Assembly (NCBI RefSeq): GCF_001277235.1
Contig: NZ_CP012266.1
Span: 4,216,001 to 4,280,000, forward strand
Source of the DNA: Cronobacter dublinensis subsp. dublinensis LMG 23823
GTDB lineage: Bacteria > Pseudomonadota > Gammaproteobacteria > Enterobacterales > Enterobacteriaceae
Length of the DNA: 64,000 bases
Reading direction: 5' to 3'
The notes below the pieces were generated by a model. The model did no database searches. It saw nothing but the letters and a program-made list of their open reading frames with translations, and had not been told where the DNA came from. Numbering within the stretch: position 1 is the stretch's first letter; every line of letters begins with the position of its first letter. Positions 1 through 8,242 of this stretch are shown piece by piece. The translations under genes were made by a program, and so were the position numbers.

Positions 1-360
1 CTGGCATTAAGTGACGCCGGCGAGGTGGGCTGTGATATTGAAAGGATCCGGGCGCGCCGACGCGTGCAGCCCCTCGCGCAGGCGATTTTCAGCGACGAGG
101 AGCAGGCAATGCTGTCTGCGCTGCCCGCTGAAGCCAGGCTGCCCGCGTTCTGGCAGTGCTGGACCCGGCGCGAGGCGCTTATCAAGCAACGCGCAGGCAC
201 CGTCTGGGAACTCCTGCAGACGCCGCAAAGCGTCACGGCGTCTGACACCGTTTTTATCAGCGACTGTCGCTGGCGGGATCTGCACATCGCCGTTTGCGCA
301 TCCGCGCCGTATGCCCCTCTTGAGCGGCATCTGGAATACCTGACGCCCACCTCGCTGTAG
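1..360 (+). CDS. acpT: 4'-phosphopantetheinyl transferase, AcpT-like (5' end missing)
   Basis: The 3' part of a gene that enters from the left edge; the start codon is outside the window. Members transfer the 4'-phosphopantetheine arm of CoA to a serine of carrier proteins. The reading frame is open from base 1 and shows the two family signatures: a Mg-binding V-G-x-D-[IV]-E motif (VGCDIERIR, about codons 9-17) and the W-x-x-[KR]-E-A motif (WTRREALIK, about codons 54-62). The remaining 119 codons would be well over half of an AcpT-sized protein of roughly 195 residues. The symbol is by resemblance to E. coli acpT; its E. coli neighbours (nik genes) are not seen here, so the family call is firmer than the orthology. 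Confidence 0.8.
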   Translation: MALSDAGEVGCDIERIRARRRVQPLAQAIFSDEEQAMLSALPAEARLPAFWQCWTRREALIKQRAGTVWELLQTPQSVTASDTVFISDCRWRDLHIAVCASAPYAPLERHLEYLTPTSL

Positions 361-364
361 ACGG

Positions 365-871
365 TCACACCACGCGGCGCGCGGCGAGATAACGGACGCG
401 CCAGTAGCGGTTGCTCAGGCTGGAAATGGTCACGCCTTTCTCTTTCGAGGCGTGGATAAACTGGTCGTCGCCGATATACACGCCCACATGGCGCTGGCGC
501 GGGCCGGTGTTGAAAAACACCAGATCGCCCGGCTGCAGCGCCGTTTTTCTTACCGCTCTGCCCTCCCTGATCTGCGCCTGCGTGGTGCGCGGCAGCGCGA
601 CGCTCGCCGATTCGGCAAACAGGTGCTGCATCAGCGCCGAGCAGTCGACGCCGCGGCGGGTCGTGCCGCCTAAGTGATAGCGGGTGCCTTTCCAGCTGCC
701 GTAGCGGCTTAGCAGCGCGCTTTTCAGCCGCGGCGGCGGCGCATCGTGATGAAAGTGGTATGAGACATCCGTGTTTGTGCCCTGGTCATGCCAGGCGTTC
801 GGTAGCGCCGCGCTGAACGCCGGCGCAGAGAGCAAAGCGGCAAAAGAAAAAATCATCAATAAAAAACGCAT
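365..871 (-). CDS. Secreted NlpC/P60-family cysteine hydrolase (peptidoglycan endopeptidase-like)
   Basis: 168-residue exported protein. A signal peptide is seen at residues 1-20 (hydrophobic core, A-x-A type end). The NlpC/P60 domain follows at about 50-165 with the expected catalytic set: Cys77 in GVDCSAL, His128 in RHVGVY, and His140 in FIHAS. Such enzymes cut peptide stems of peptidoglycan, usually the D-Glu/DAP bond. There is no lipobox cysteine, so it is probably soluble in the periplasm, unlike E. coli MepS. A longer frame upstream (to 991) adds 40 residues without a signal sequence; the ATG directly before the signal peptide was chosen. It converges on the acpT-like gene with 4 bases between them. 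I cannot say which E. coli paralogue it matches. Confidence 0.85.
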   Translation of the reverse strand: MRFLLMIFSFAALLSAPAFSAALPNAWHDQGTNTDVSYHFHHDAPPPRLKSALLSRYGSWKGTRYHLGGTTRRGVDCSALMQHLFAESASVALPRTTQAQIREGRAVRKTALQPGDLVFFNTGPRQRHVGVYIGDDQFIHASKEKGVTISSLSNRYWRVRYLAARRVV

Positions 872-1262
872 CGTGGTCACTAACGTTGTGTGTTGCTGTT
901 CCCTACCCGGCAGGAAACCCGCTCCTGATGGGCTTCCTGTTACGGGGCGCAACGTTAACGACTGGCGATAAATTAGACTATCGACTCTCACTACATTCGC
1001 TTGTTACTCCACTTTCATTGCCCGCCGCACGGCGCGCATAAGCCCTTCATCCGCCAGCGCATAAACGCCTTTTTTACGCGCCAGGCCCTTCTTTTTATGG
1101 GATTTTTACACCGACGCCCCCCTGAAAACGCTAGCCTTTGACCATCGCCCGAGCGGCTCTGAAGAAGCGTAACCTATGTTTTCCTTTGCTCTTACTCCCT
1201 GGTTCAAACCCCGCAGCCCGAGCCTCTCCTCCGGCCGCGTCTCATCCACGCAGGAACCGATC
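872..1262. other. Intergenic region between divergent genes
   Basis: About 390 bases between the NlpC/P60 gene and the glutamine-synthetase-like gene. It must carry the promoters of both. An in-frame upstream extension of the ligase gene (ATG at 1176) is possible but lacks a good ribosome site. I see no clear operator, terminator or further gene here. Confidence 0.5.
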
Positions 1263-2603
1263 ATGTTCTCCACGTTGCTGAATACCTGGATGCTGGCGGG
1301 TACGCCTGACGGCGTCGGCGTACCGTTTCGCCAGGAGGCCGAGGCGTATTTGCGGGACTACCCGCACACCCGCCACGTCGATATTTACCTGCACGATCTC
1401 AACGGCTGCCGTCGCGGTAAGCGCGTCAGCGTGGAGAGCCTGCGCGCGCTGGCGCAGGGCTGCTATTTCCCGCAGTCCGTCTATGAAATGGATAACGAAG
1501 GACAGGTGATTGCGGGCGCCGCGGCGCAACGCGAGCCTGACCGGCTCTGCCTGCCGGTCAGCGGCACGCTGCGCCCGTGCGCGGGCGATCCTGAGCATCA
1601 CGCCCAGCTGCTGCTCTCCATGCAAAGCCCGGACGGCGCAGGCTGCCCGCTGGAGCCGCGCGTGGTGCTGGAGCGGCTGCTGGCGACGTTTCACGCCCGT
1701 GGTTTGTACCCGGTCATGGCGCCGGAAGTGGAGTTCTATTTGCAGGCCGCAGACGGCGCCGCGCCGACATCGCGCTGTTTTGATGTCGACATGCCCGGGC
1801 GCGACAACGCGCTGCTGGAGGCGATGGAAACCGAAGCCCGCCGTCAGGGCCTGCCGCTGTGCGGCATCGTCGCGGAGGCCGAGGCGGGCCAGTTTGAGCT
1901 GAATTTTCGCCACAGCAGTCGCGTGGTGGCGCTCTGCGATAGGGTACTGGCGGCCCGACGGCTGGTGCATCAGGTGGCGGAAAAACAGGGCTACTACGCC
2001 AGCTTTATGGCCAAGCCCCGGTCGGCGCTCGCGGGCAGCGGCCTGCACTTTCATATCAGCCTGAACGACGCGCAGGGCAATAATCTGTTCGCAAGCGAAG
2101 AGGGCCAGCCGAACGTCATGATGCGCCGCAGCCTGAGCGGCCTGCTGGCGCTGATGCCGGCAAGCGTCGCGCTGGTGACGCCCGGCGCTAACGCCTTCCG
2201 GCGGCTGCGCAAGAGCCTGAACGAACCGCTGTTCTCCTCCTGGGGCTATAACGACCGCTCGGCGGCGCTGCGTCTGCCGTGCGCCGATGCCGCGAGTCAG
2301 CGCATCGAATATCGGCTCGCGAGCGCGGACGCCAACCCGTATCTCGTGGCGGCGGCGGTGCTGGCGGGCGTGCTCTATGGGCTCGATCACCCGCTTACGC
2401 TGCCGCAGGCCGGCTCAGTGGCCGGTCTGCCCGCCCTGCCGCTGTTCTGGCCGGACGCGCTGGCGCGTTTTCAGGAGGCCGACTGGCTGCGCAAACAACT
2501 GGGCGCGCCGTTCAGCGACGCCTGGATCGCCTGCAAGCGTCAGGAGCTGGCCCGGTTCGAAAGTGAAGTCACCGACGCGGAAAAACGCGCGCATCGTCAT
2601 TAA
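1263..2603 (+). CDS. Glutamine-synthetase-family ligase (gamma-glutamyl ligase, PuuA-like)
   Basis: 446 residues, member of the GS superfamily that couples glutamate's gamma-carboxyl to ammonia or an amine using ATP. It resembles PuuA (gamma-glutamylputrescine synthetase) in length and in the LNGCxRGKR and GCYFPxSV stretches near the N terminus. The catalytic motifs look intact: EVEFY, EAEAGQFELNF, GSGLHFHIS, the Arg in NAFRRL, the arginines of DRSAALRLP, and RIEYR before ADANPYL. It is therefore probably active, but the amine substrate cannot be read from the sequence. The ATG at 1263 has AGGA seven to eight bases upstream and was preferred to an ATG at 1176. It sits 21 bases upstream of an OtsA-like gene, so the two are very likely one operon. 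No other putrescine-catabolism genes are adjacent, which argues against a simple PuuA role. Confidence 0.8.
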   Translation: MFSTLLNTWMLAGTPDGVGVPFRQEAEAYLRDYPHTRHVDIYLHDLNGCRRGKRVSVESLRALAQGCYFPQSVYEMDNEGQVIAGAAAQREPDRLCLPVSGTLRPCAGDPEHHAQLLLSMQSPDGAGCPLEPRVVLERLLATFHARGLYPVMAPEVEFYLQAADGAAPTSRCFDVDMPGRDNALLEAMETEARRQGLPLCGIVAEAEAGQFELNFRHSSRVVALCDRVLAARRLVHQVAEKQGYYASFMAKPRSALAGSGLHFHISLNDAQGNNLFASEEGQPNVMMRRSLSGLLALMPASVALVTPGANAFRRLRKSLNEPLFSSWGYNDRSAALRLPCADAASQRIEYRLASADANPYLVAAAVLAGVLYGLDHPLTLPQAGSVAGLPALPLFWPDALARFQEADWLRKQLGAPFSDAWIACKRQELARFESEVTDAEKRAHRH

Positions 2604-2624
2604 TCACGCAAAAAGAGGTGAGTC

Positions 2625-4022
2625 ATGTCTCGCTTAGTCATGATATCCAGCCGCTGCGGCGTACCGCACGGCGCCGACGCGCAGGCGGAAGCCCTGCACG
2701 ACATTATGCGCCAGCGCGGCGGCCTGTGGATGGGCTGGAGCGGCGCTATCGGCCTCGCGGGCGCGCCGCGCCAGGTCAGCGTGCGGGACACCGCCGGTTA
2801 TACGCGCCAGCGCTGGTCGATGTCGCCCACGGAGTACGCCGACTACTATCACGGCTATGTGCACCAGGCGTTGTGGCCGGTGTTTCATAACCGGCCCGAT
2901 CTCGCCACCCACCCGAAGCGCGCGTTTTGCGCCTATAAAGCCTGGAACGAGGCGGTGGCGGAGATGGCGACGGATGAGATCTGCCCGGATGACGTGGTCT
3001 GGGTGCAGGATTACCATCTCATTCCTCTCGGGCGCTGCCTGAAGGAGGCAGGTCTGCTGAACCCGTGCGGCTTCTTTTTGCATCAGCCGTTTCCGCCAGG
3101 CGACGTCTTCAGAACGCTGCCGGAGCATGACTGGCTGATGCGCTCGCTCTTTTTCTACGATCTGATTGGCTTTCAGTCGGGCAGCGATGTGAACAACTTT
3201 TTGCTCTGCGTCATGCGCCACTACCGCACGGAGCGGCTCTCCGCCACCACGCTTCGCGTTAACGGCCATATCATTAACGTCGGCGTCTTTCCCTGCGGCG
3301 TGGCGACGGCGCGCCCGGCCCGCCACGCGCCGCTGACCGGCAAATATCCGCGCCAGCTTATCGTCAGCGACGATGTGATAAACGACATCAGCGGCATTCA
3401 TTACCGCATCGACGCCATGCGCAGCCTGCTGAATAACCATCCGCACTATCTGCGCGACGTGACGCTGCTGCAAATGAGCGATCCGGCCAAAGAGTACCCG
3501 CATTTTTCACCGCGGCTGGAGCAGCAGCTGGCGCGCTTTTGCAGCGAGGTAAACGGCGCTTTCGGCGATCTCAGCTGGTTTCCGGTTAATTATCTGCATA
3601 ACGACGCGCTGAACCGCCGCGCCGTCGCCGGGATTTACGGCCGCGCCAGAGTGGGACTGTTTACGCCGCTGTCAGAAGGCGTGAGCCTGAGCGCTAAAGC
3701 GTATGTGCTGGCGCAGGACCCGGCCGATCCGGGCGTGCTGATCCTCTCCCAGTTCACCGGCACGGCAGAGCAGCTTAAAGGCGCGATCATCGTGAACCCG
3801 TATGACGCGCACGAGCTTAGCGAGGCGCTGCACTCGGCGCTCGCCATGCCGCTTGCGGAGCGCAGACAGCGACATGCCGCGCTGCTGATGCAGGTGCGCC
3901 AGTATGATAGTCAGTGGTGGGCGGGCGCGTTTCTCGACGCGCTGGAGGGCGAGCCTGGCGCGGGCGCGTCACATCGGCTGACGCGCCAGTACGGCATTTT
4001 CACGCCGCAGAATCTCTACTGA
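2625..4022 (+). CDS. Divergent trehalose-6-phosphate synthase-like protein (OtsA/GT20 fold, altered active site)
   Basis: 465 residues, colinear with E. coli OtsA (474) from the N terminus to the end of the GT-B fold. Conserved features: Arg10 (OtsA Arg9), LWPVFH with the substrate-site Trp84, Asp129 in QDYHL, and His153 in FLHQPFP. Key donor-site residues differ: the ERLDYSKG stretch that supplies Arg262/Lys267 is replaced by DDVINDISG (249-257), and DGMNLVAKEY is EGVSLSAKAY (351-360), so Asp361 becomes Glu and Glu369 becomes Ala. Those residues hold UDP-glucose in OtsA. It is therefore either a pseudo-glycosyltransferase, an enzyme with a different donor, or a regulatory protein. There is no OtsB phosphatase beside it. 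Its partner is the GS-like ligase 21 bases upstream. It ends 6 bases before the convergent yhiN stop. Confidence 0.8.
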   Translation: MSRLVMISSRCGVPHGADAQAEALHDIMRQRGGLWMGWSGAIGLAGAPRQVSVRDTAGYTRQRWSMSPTEYADYYHGYVHQALWPVFHNRPDLATHPKRAFCAYKAWNEAVAEMATDEICPDDVVWVQDYHLIPLGRCLKEAGLLNPCGFFLHQPFPPGDVFRTLPEHDWLMRSLFFYDLIGFQSGSDVNNFLLCVMRHYRTERLSATTLRVNGHIINVGVFPCGVATARPARHAPLTGKYPRQLIVSDDVINDISGIHYRIDAMRSLLNNHPHYLRDVTLLQMSDPAKEYPHFSPRLEQQLARFCSEVNGAFGDLSWFPVNYLHNDALNRRAVAGIYGRARVGLFTPLSEGVSLSAKAYVLAQDPADPGVLILSQFTGTAEQLKGAIIVNPYDAHELSEALHSALAMPLAERRQRHAALLMQVRQYDSQWWAGAFLDALEGEPGAGASHRLTRQYGIFTPQNLY

Positions 4023-4028
4023 AGGGCG

Positions 4029-5219
4029 TTATTCGGCGAGCGCCTGGGCGCAGGCCCAGGCGGAGCTCCAGGCCCACTGGAAGTTATAGCCGCCAAGCCA
4101 GCCGGTCACATCCACTACTTCGCCGATAAAATAGAGCCCCGGCACGTTGCGCGCCTCCATCGTGCGGGAGGAGAGCGCATGCGTATCCACCCCGCCGAGC
4201 GTGACTTCCGCGGTGCGGTAGCCTTCGGTGCCGTTGGGCTGGACGCGCCAGCCGTGCAGCGTCTCCAGCAGCTCCTGCTGCTGGCGGCTGTTGAGCTGTT
4301 TCAGCGTGACGTCCGGCAGTTGTCCGAGGCTTTGCAGGCACTCCACCAGCCGCTTTGGCAGCAGCATCGCGAGCGTGTTTTTCAGGCTCTGGTTCGGGTG
4401 CGCGGCGCGCTGTTCGTCGATAAACGCGCCCGCGTCGACATCCGGCAGCAGGTTGACCGCCACCCACTCGCCCGGTTGCCAGTAGCTGGAGATCTGCAAA
4501 ATCGCCGGGCCGGAGAGCCCGCGATGGGTAAAAAGGATGCTTTCGCGAAACACCGTGCCGTCGTCGGCAGTGACCACGGTGGGCACCGAGACGCCGGAGA
4601 GCGTCTGGATCTGTTCAAGCAACGGCTTATGCAGCGTAAACGGCACCAGGCCCGCGCGGGTCGGCAGCACGTTCAGGCCAAACTGCTCCGCGACTTTATA
4701 GCCGAACGGCGTCGCGCCGAGGCCGGGCATCGACAGGCCGCCGCTCGCGATAACCAGCTTCGGCGTTTGTACCGCGCCGCCGTTAAGCGTCAGGGTATAG
4801 CCGTTCTCGTCGCGCGCGATGCCCAGCACTTCGCTGCGCAGCCGCACGGTGACGCCGCCTTTCTCGCACTCCGCCATCAGCATCGTGACAATCTGTTCCG
4901 CCGAGTCGTCGCAGAAAAGCTGTCCGAGCGTTTTCTCATGCCAGGTGATGCCGTGCTTGCCCACCAGATCGATAAAATCCCACTGGGTGTAGCGCGCCAG
5001 TGCCGATTTGCAGAAGTGCGGGTTGGCGCTGAGGTAGGCCGAAGGCTCAACGTAAAGGTTGGTGAAATTGCAGCGTCCGCCGCCGGACATCAGGATTTTA
5101 CGCCCCGGTTTTTTGCCGTTATCCAGCACTAACACCCGGCGCCCTGCCTGTCCTGCCAGCGCTGCGCAGAATAATCCTGCCGCGCCCGCCCCTACGATGA
5201 TGGCATCAAACTGTTCCAC
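4029..5219 (-). CDS. yhiN: HI0933-family FAD-dependent oxidoreductase YhiN
   Basis: 396-residue flavoprotein closely matching E. coli YhiN. The N terminus carries the Rossmann motif GAGAAG (residues 10-15) and the following GRKILMSGGGRCNFTN signature of the family. The C terminus has the FAD-binding GLYFIGEVVDVTGWLGGYN block. The substrate is not established. The start is GTG at 5219, backed by GAGGAA six bases upstream and by the conserved EQFDAIIVGAG N terminus. It is divergent from pitA, as in E. coli. Confidence 0.92.
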   Translation of the reverse strand: MEQFDAIIVGAGAAGLFCAALAGQAGRRVLVLDNGKKPGRKILMSGGGRCNFTNLYVEPSAYLSANPHFCKSALARYTQWDFIDLVGKHGITWHEKTLGQLFCDDSAEQIVTMLMAECEKGGVTVRLRSEVLGIARDENGYTLTLNGGAVQTPKLVIASGGLSMPGLGATPFGYKVAEQFGLNVLPTRAGLVPFTLHKPLLEQIQTLSGVSVPTVVTADDGTVFRESILFTHRGLSGPAILQISSYWQPGEWVAVNLLPDVDAGAFIDEQRAAHPNQSLKNTLAMLLPKRLVECLQSLGQLPDVTLKQLNSRQQQELLETLHGWRVQPNGTEGYRTAEVTLGGVDTHALSSRTMEARNVPGLYFIGEVVDVTGWLGGYNFQWAWSSAWACAQALAE

Positions 5220-5448
5220 AACCCTTCCTCATTGCCGTTAAGGCCGCGAATTGTAAAGTTTCCGCTCTGGTCGCACCAGACAAAACCCTGTTACAAATTC
5301 TAATAAATTGAATTTAAAAGGTAATCTCTTTAGTGAAATTGACATTAGGACGACACCGATTAAAAAAAGTCTATATTTCACTTTGCCCATGCCGCCGTTG
5401 TCTTAGATAATGCGCCGCGTTCATGTCCTCAAAATGGCGTAACGTCCT
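5220..5448. promoter_or_regulatory. Divergent yhiN/pitA intergenic region
   Basis: About 230 bases, clearly AT-rich between 5290 and 5380, containing the promoters of both yhiN and pitA. A TTGACA lies at 5339-5344 and a TATATT at 5372-5377, but the 27-base gap between them is too long for one sigma-70 promoter, so I do not assign boxes. No gene is seen. Confidence 0.4.
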
Positions 5449-6951
5449 ATGCTACATTTGTTTGCCGGGCTTGATTTACACACTGGCCTGTTACTATTGC
5501 TTGCTCTGGGATTTGTACTGTTTTATGAAGCTATTAACGGCTTCCATGATACGGCAAACGCAGTCGCAACGGTTATCTATACACGCGCTATGCGATCGCA
5601 ACTTGCGGTGGCTATGGCGGCTCTCTTTAACTTCCTCGGTGTTCTGCTTGGCGGCTTAAGCGTAGCTTATGCGATTGTGCATATGCTGCCGACCGATCTG
5701 CTGCTGAACGTGGGCTCCGCTCATGGCCTGGCGATGGTGTTCTCCATGCTGCTGGCCGCTATCATCTGGAACCTCGGCACCTGGTATCTTGGCTTGCCGG
5801 CGTCCAGCTCCCATACGCTGATTGGCGCTATCATCGGGATTGGCCTGACCAACGCCCTGATGACCGGCACCTCCGTGGTGGATGCGCTGAACATCCCGAA
5901 AGTGCTCAACATTTTCGGTTCGCTTATCGTATCTCCGATTGTCGGCCTGGTATTCGCAGGCGGGCTGGTGTTTTTGCTGCGTCGCTACTGGAGCGGCACC
6001 AAAAAACGCGCTCGTATCCACCTGACGCCAGCCGAGCGTGAAAAGAAAGACGGCAAGAAAAAGCCGCCGTTCTGGACCCGCATTGCGCTGATCCTGTCGG
6101 CTATCGGCGTGAGTTTTTCTCACGGCGCGAACGACGGCCAGAAAGGCATCGGCCTGATTATGCTGGTGCTGATCGGCGTGGCCCCTGCGGGCTTCGTGGT
6201 GAATATGAATGCCTCCGGCTATGACATCACCCGCACCCGCGACGCGGTCAACAACGTGGAAACGTATTTCCAGCAGCATCCGGCCGCGCTGCGTCAGGTC
6301 GCGGGCGTTGACCCGGTTATCCCGACCCCGGAGCAGGTGAACCCGACGGGCAACACGAAAGAGTTCCACTGCGACGCCAGCCGCGCCGTTCTGGCGCTGG
6401 ATCGCGCGAAAGCCATGCTGAACAACATCGACAGCTACGACAAGCTGAGCGTGGATCAGCGCAGCCAGCTGCGCCGCATTATGCTGTGCATCTCTGATAC
6501 CACCGATAAAGTGGCGAAGCTGAAAGAGACCAGCGCGGGAGATCAGCGTCTGTTGAAAAACCTGAAGGCGGATATGCTCAGCACCATCGAGTATGCCCCG
6601 GTCTGGATAATCATGGCCGTCGCGCTGGCGCTTGGCGTGGGGACGATGATCGGCTGGCGCCGTGTGGCAACCACCATCGGCGAGAAGATCGGTAAGAAAG
6701 GTATGACCTACGCGCAGGGCATGTCGGCGCAGATGACAGCAGCCGTTTCTATCGGCATCGCGAGCTATACCGGTATGCCGGTGTCCACGACGCACGTGCT
6801 GTCGTCGTCGGTCGCGGGCACGATGCTGGTCGATGGCGGCGGTCTGCAACGCAAAACCGTCACCAGCATCCTGATGGCATGGGTGTTCACCCTGCCAGCG
6901 TCCATCGCGCTCTCAGGCGTGCTGTACTGGATAGCGCTGCGTTTCGTGTAA
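5449..6951 (+). CDS. pitA: Low-affinity inorganic phosphate/metal-phosphate transporter PitA
   Basis: 500-residue inner-membrane permease, nearly the same length as E. coli PitA (499). It takes up phosphate as a neutral metal-phosphate complex driven by the proton gradient. The two inverted PiT signatures are visible: GFHDTANAVAT near residue 31 and SFSHGANDGQKGIG near residue 223. A soluble loop (about residues 255-370) follows the central membrane block, then further membrane helices close the protein. The start ATG lacks a strong Shine-Dalgarno sequence but the N terminus matches the family. A terminator follows directly. Confidence 0.96.
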   Translation: MLHLFAGLDLHTGLLLLLALGFVLFYEAINGFHDTANAVATVIYTRAMRSQLAVAMAALFNFLGVLLGGLSVAYAIVHMLPTDLLLNVGSAHGLAMVFSMLLAAIIWNLGTWYLGLPASSSHTLIGAIIGIGLTNALMTGTSVVDALNIPKVLNIFGSLIVSPIVGLVFAGGLVFLLRRYWSGTKKRARIHLTPAEREKKDGKKKPPFWTRIALILSAIGVSFSHGANDGQKGIGLIMLVLIGVAPAGFVVNMNASGYDITRTRDAVNNVETYFQQHPAALRQVAGVDPVIPTPEQVNPTGNTKEFHCDASRAVLALDRAKAMLNNIDSYDKLSVDQRSQLRRIMLCISDTTDKVAKLKETSAGDQRLLKNLKADMLSTIEYAPVWIIMAVALALGVGTMIGWRRVATTIGEKIGKKGMTYAQGMSAQMTAAVSIGIASYTGMPVSTTHVLSSSVAGTMLVDGGGLQRKTVTSILMAWVFTLPASIALSGVLYWIALRFV

Positions 6952-6969
6952 GCGAATTCGCGGGGCGTG

Positions 6970-7003
6970 AAAAAGCGGGTCAGGCAGCTGACCCGCTTTT
7001 TTA
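6970..7003. terminator. Bidirectional terminator between pitA and uspB
   Basis: A hairpin with stem AGCGGGTCA / TGACCCGCT and loop GGCAGC, flanked by A-run on the left and T-run on the right, so it can stop transcription from pitA and from the convergent uspB, whose stop codon lies in it. Confidence 0.85.
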
Positions 7004-7336
7004 ATGGCAAATCATCAGCCCAATCAGGCTGATAATCACTAACCCGCAAAGTGAACTGGTGAGAATAAACTGGCGGCGCACGCGTTCGCAGCGGCGAATA
7101 AACTCGTCGTCATGATGATCGAGATAACGCTGCCAGTAGATATACCAGACAAGGCGAATCTGTTTGCTGGGCTGACCATGCGCGGTAAAAAAGCCGCCGC
7201 CGTCCACATACTGATAAAGCAGCGGATCGCACCCACGGAGCACCACTAAAAGCGCGCGTAATGATGAGAAATAACGCGCCATATTAATAACGCAAACCAA
7301 AAACAAAGCCCAAAACAGCGCGACGGTGCTGATCAT
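7001..7336 (-). CDS. uspB: Universal stress protein B
   Basis: 111 residues, the same length as E. coli UspB. It is a small inner-membrane protein of the stationary-phase response, linked to ethanol tolerance and RpoS-dependent in E. coli. Two membrane segments are visible, at residues 2-20 and near 90-108, with a charged HHDDEFIRRCERVRRQF stretch between. The ATG at 7336 has a strong purine-rich site (GGGGGGAAGG) and matches the family start; the longer frame to 7444 was rejected. It is divergent from uspA, as in E. coli. Confidence 0.93.
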   Translation of the reverse strand: MISTVALFWALFLVCVINMARYFSSLRALLVVLRGCDPLLYQYVDGGGFFTAHGQPSKQIRLVWYIYWQRYLDHHDDEFIRRCERVRRQFILTSSLCGLVIISLIGLMICH

Positions 7337-7731
7337 ACCTTCCCCCCGACGACTCGCCTGGAAAGCAATGGCTCTCCAATACCTGAAAGACTGTTCTGTG
7401 AAAGCGTGCATGCGTGAAAGTCGATCAGGTTCACATTTATTCACCCGAGCGGCTTTTTTAATAGTGTAGGAGATCCGGTAATTTTTTTACCACATCGTTA
7501 ATCCTTATCAACGCTCGCGGACATATTTTTAGCTTGAATGTATGCGACCCCGGCGGATTGACGGATGTACCGGGGCGCTATAAGGTAAAATTAGCTTTAG
7601 CGCTAAGTCTTTACGCTGGAATGAGTTCCCGCGATTGTGGTACGCAGGACGCGGGCACGGGGATGACGTCGCAGGCAGCAATCCGTCATCCAGTCCACTG
7701 GTCATCGACATCTTATGGAAGGAGTAACACT
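7337..7731. promoter_or_regulatory. Divergent uspB/uspA regulatory region
   Basis: Nearly 400 bases, a spacing similar to E. coli, where it carries the RpoS-dependent uspB promoter and the growth-arrest (ppGpp-responsive) uspA promoter. I could not place individual boxes with confidence. No further gene is seen; an open frame upstream of uspA lacks any coding signature. Confidence 0.5.
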
Positions 7732-8169
7732 ATGGCTTACAAACATATTCTCATCGCGGTCGATCTGTCTCCTGAAAGCAAAGTGCTGGTAGATAAAGCG
7801 GTATCTATGGCGCGTCCCTATAACGCGAAGATTTCCCTGATTCATGTCGATGTGAATTATTCCGACCTCTACACCGGGTTAATTGACGTTAACCTGGGCG
7901 ATATGCAAAAGCGTATCTCCGAAGAAACGCACCATGCGCTGACCGAGCTTTCCACCAACGCAGGCTATCCGATCACCGAAACCCTGAGCGGCAGCGGCGA
8001 TCTGGGCCAGGTGCTGGTCGACGCCATCAAGAAATATGATGTGGATCTGGTGGTATGCGGTCACCATCAGGATTTCTGGAGCAAGCTGATGTCTTCTGCG
8101 CGCCAGCTTATCAACACCGTTCATATCGATATGTTGATTGTTCCGCTGCGCGACGACGAAGAAGCGTAA
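7732..8169 (+). CDS. uspA: Universal stress protein A
   Basis: 145-residue cytoplasmic Usp-fold protein, almost identical to E. coli UspA. It accumulates in growth arrest and many stresses; its biochemical activity is still unclear. The N-terminal strand HILIAVDLSPES is typical. The start ATG has GGAG eight bases upstream. In E. coli the peptide permease dtpB follows; here rsmJ is the next gene, in the opposite direction. Confidence 0.96.
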   Translation: MAYKHILIAVDLSPESKVLVDKAVSMARPYNAKISLIHVDVNYSDLYTGLIDVNLGDMQKRISEETHHALTELSTNAGYPITETLSGSGDLGQVLVDAIKKYDVDLVVCGHHQDFWSKLMSSARQLINTVHIDMLIVPLRDDEEA

Positions 8170-8176
8170 TGGCGAT

Positions 8177-8205
8177 GGCGGGTGCGCGATGCTTACCCGC
8201 CCTAC
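8177..8205 (+). repeat. Dispersed GC-rich palindromic repeat, copy after uspA
   Basis: A 29-base element of the type GGCGGGTGCGC..GCTTACCCGCCCTAC. The same core occurs at 16030-16055, 16097-16121, 44930-44957, 44971-44998 and, more diverged, 49101-49164, always just outside coding sequence. Its ends are self-complementary, so it can form a hairpin on its own. Such elements sit in 3' untranslated regions of many enterobacteria. Confidence 0.7.
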
Positions 8206-8242
8206 AATTTCCCTTTACGTGTGAGACGGCGGGCGCAGAGAT

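Noticed and set aside
5339..5377. TTGACA and TATATT before pitA as one promoter
   Set aside because: The spacing is 27 bases, too long for sigma-70; each may belong to a different promoter.
7534..7731. An N-terminal extension of uspA
   Set aside because: UspA has a fixed size of about 144 residues and the ATG at 7732 has an excellent ribosome site; the extension has no similarity.
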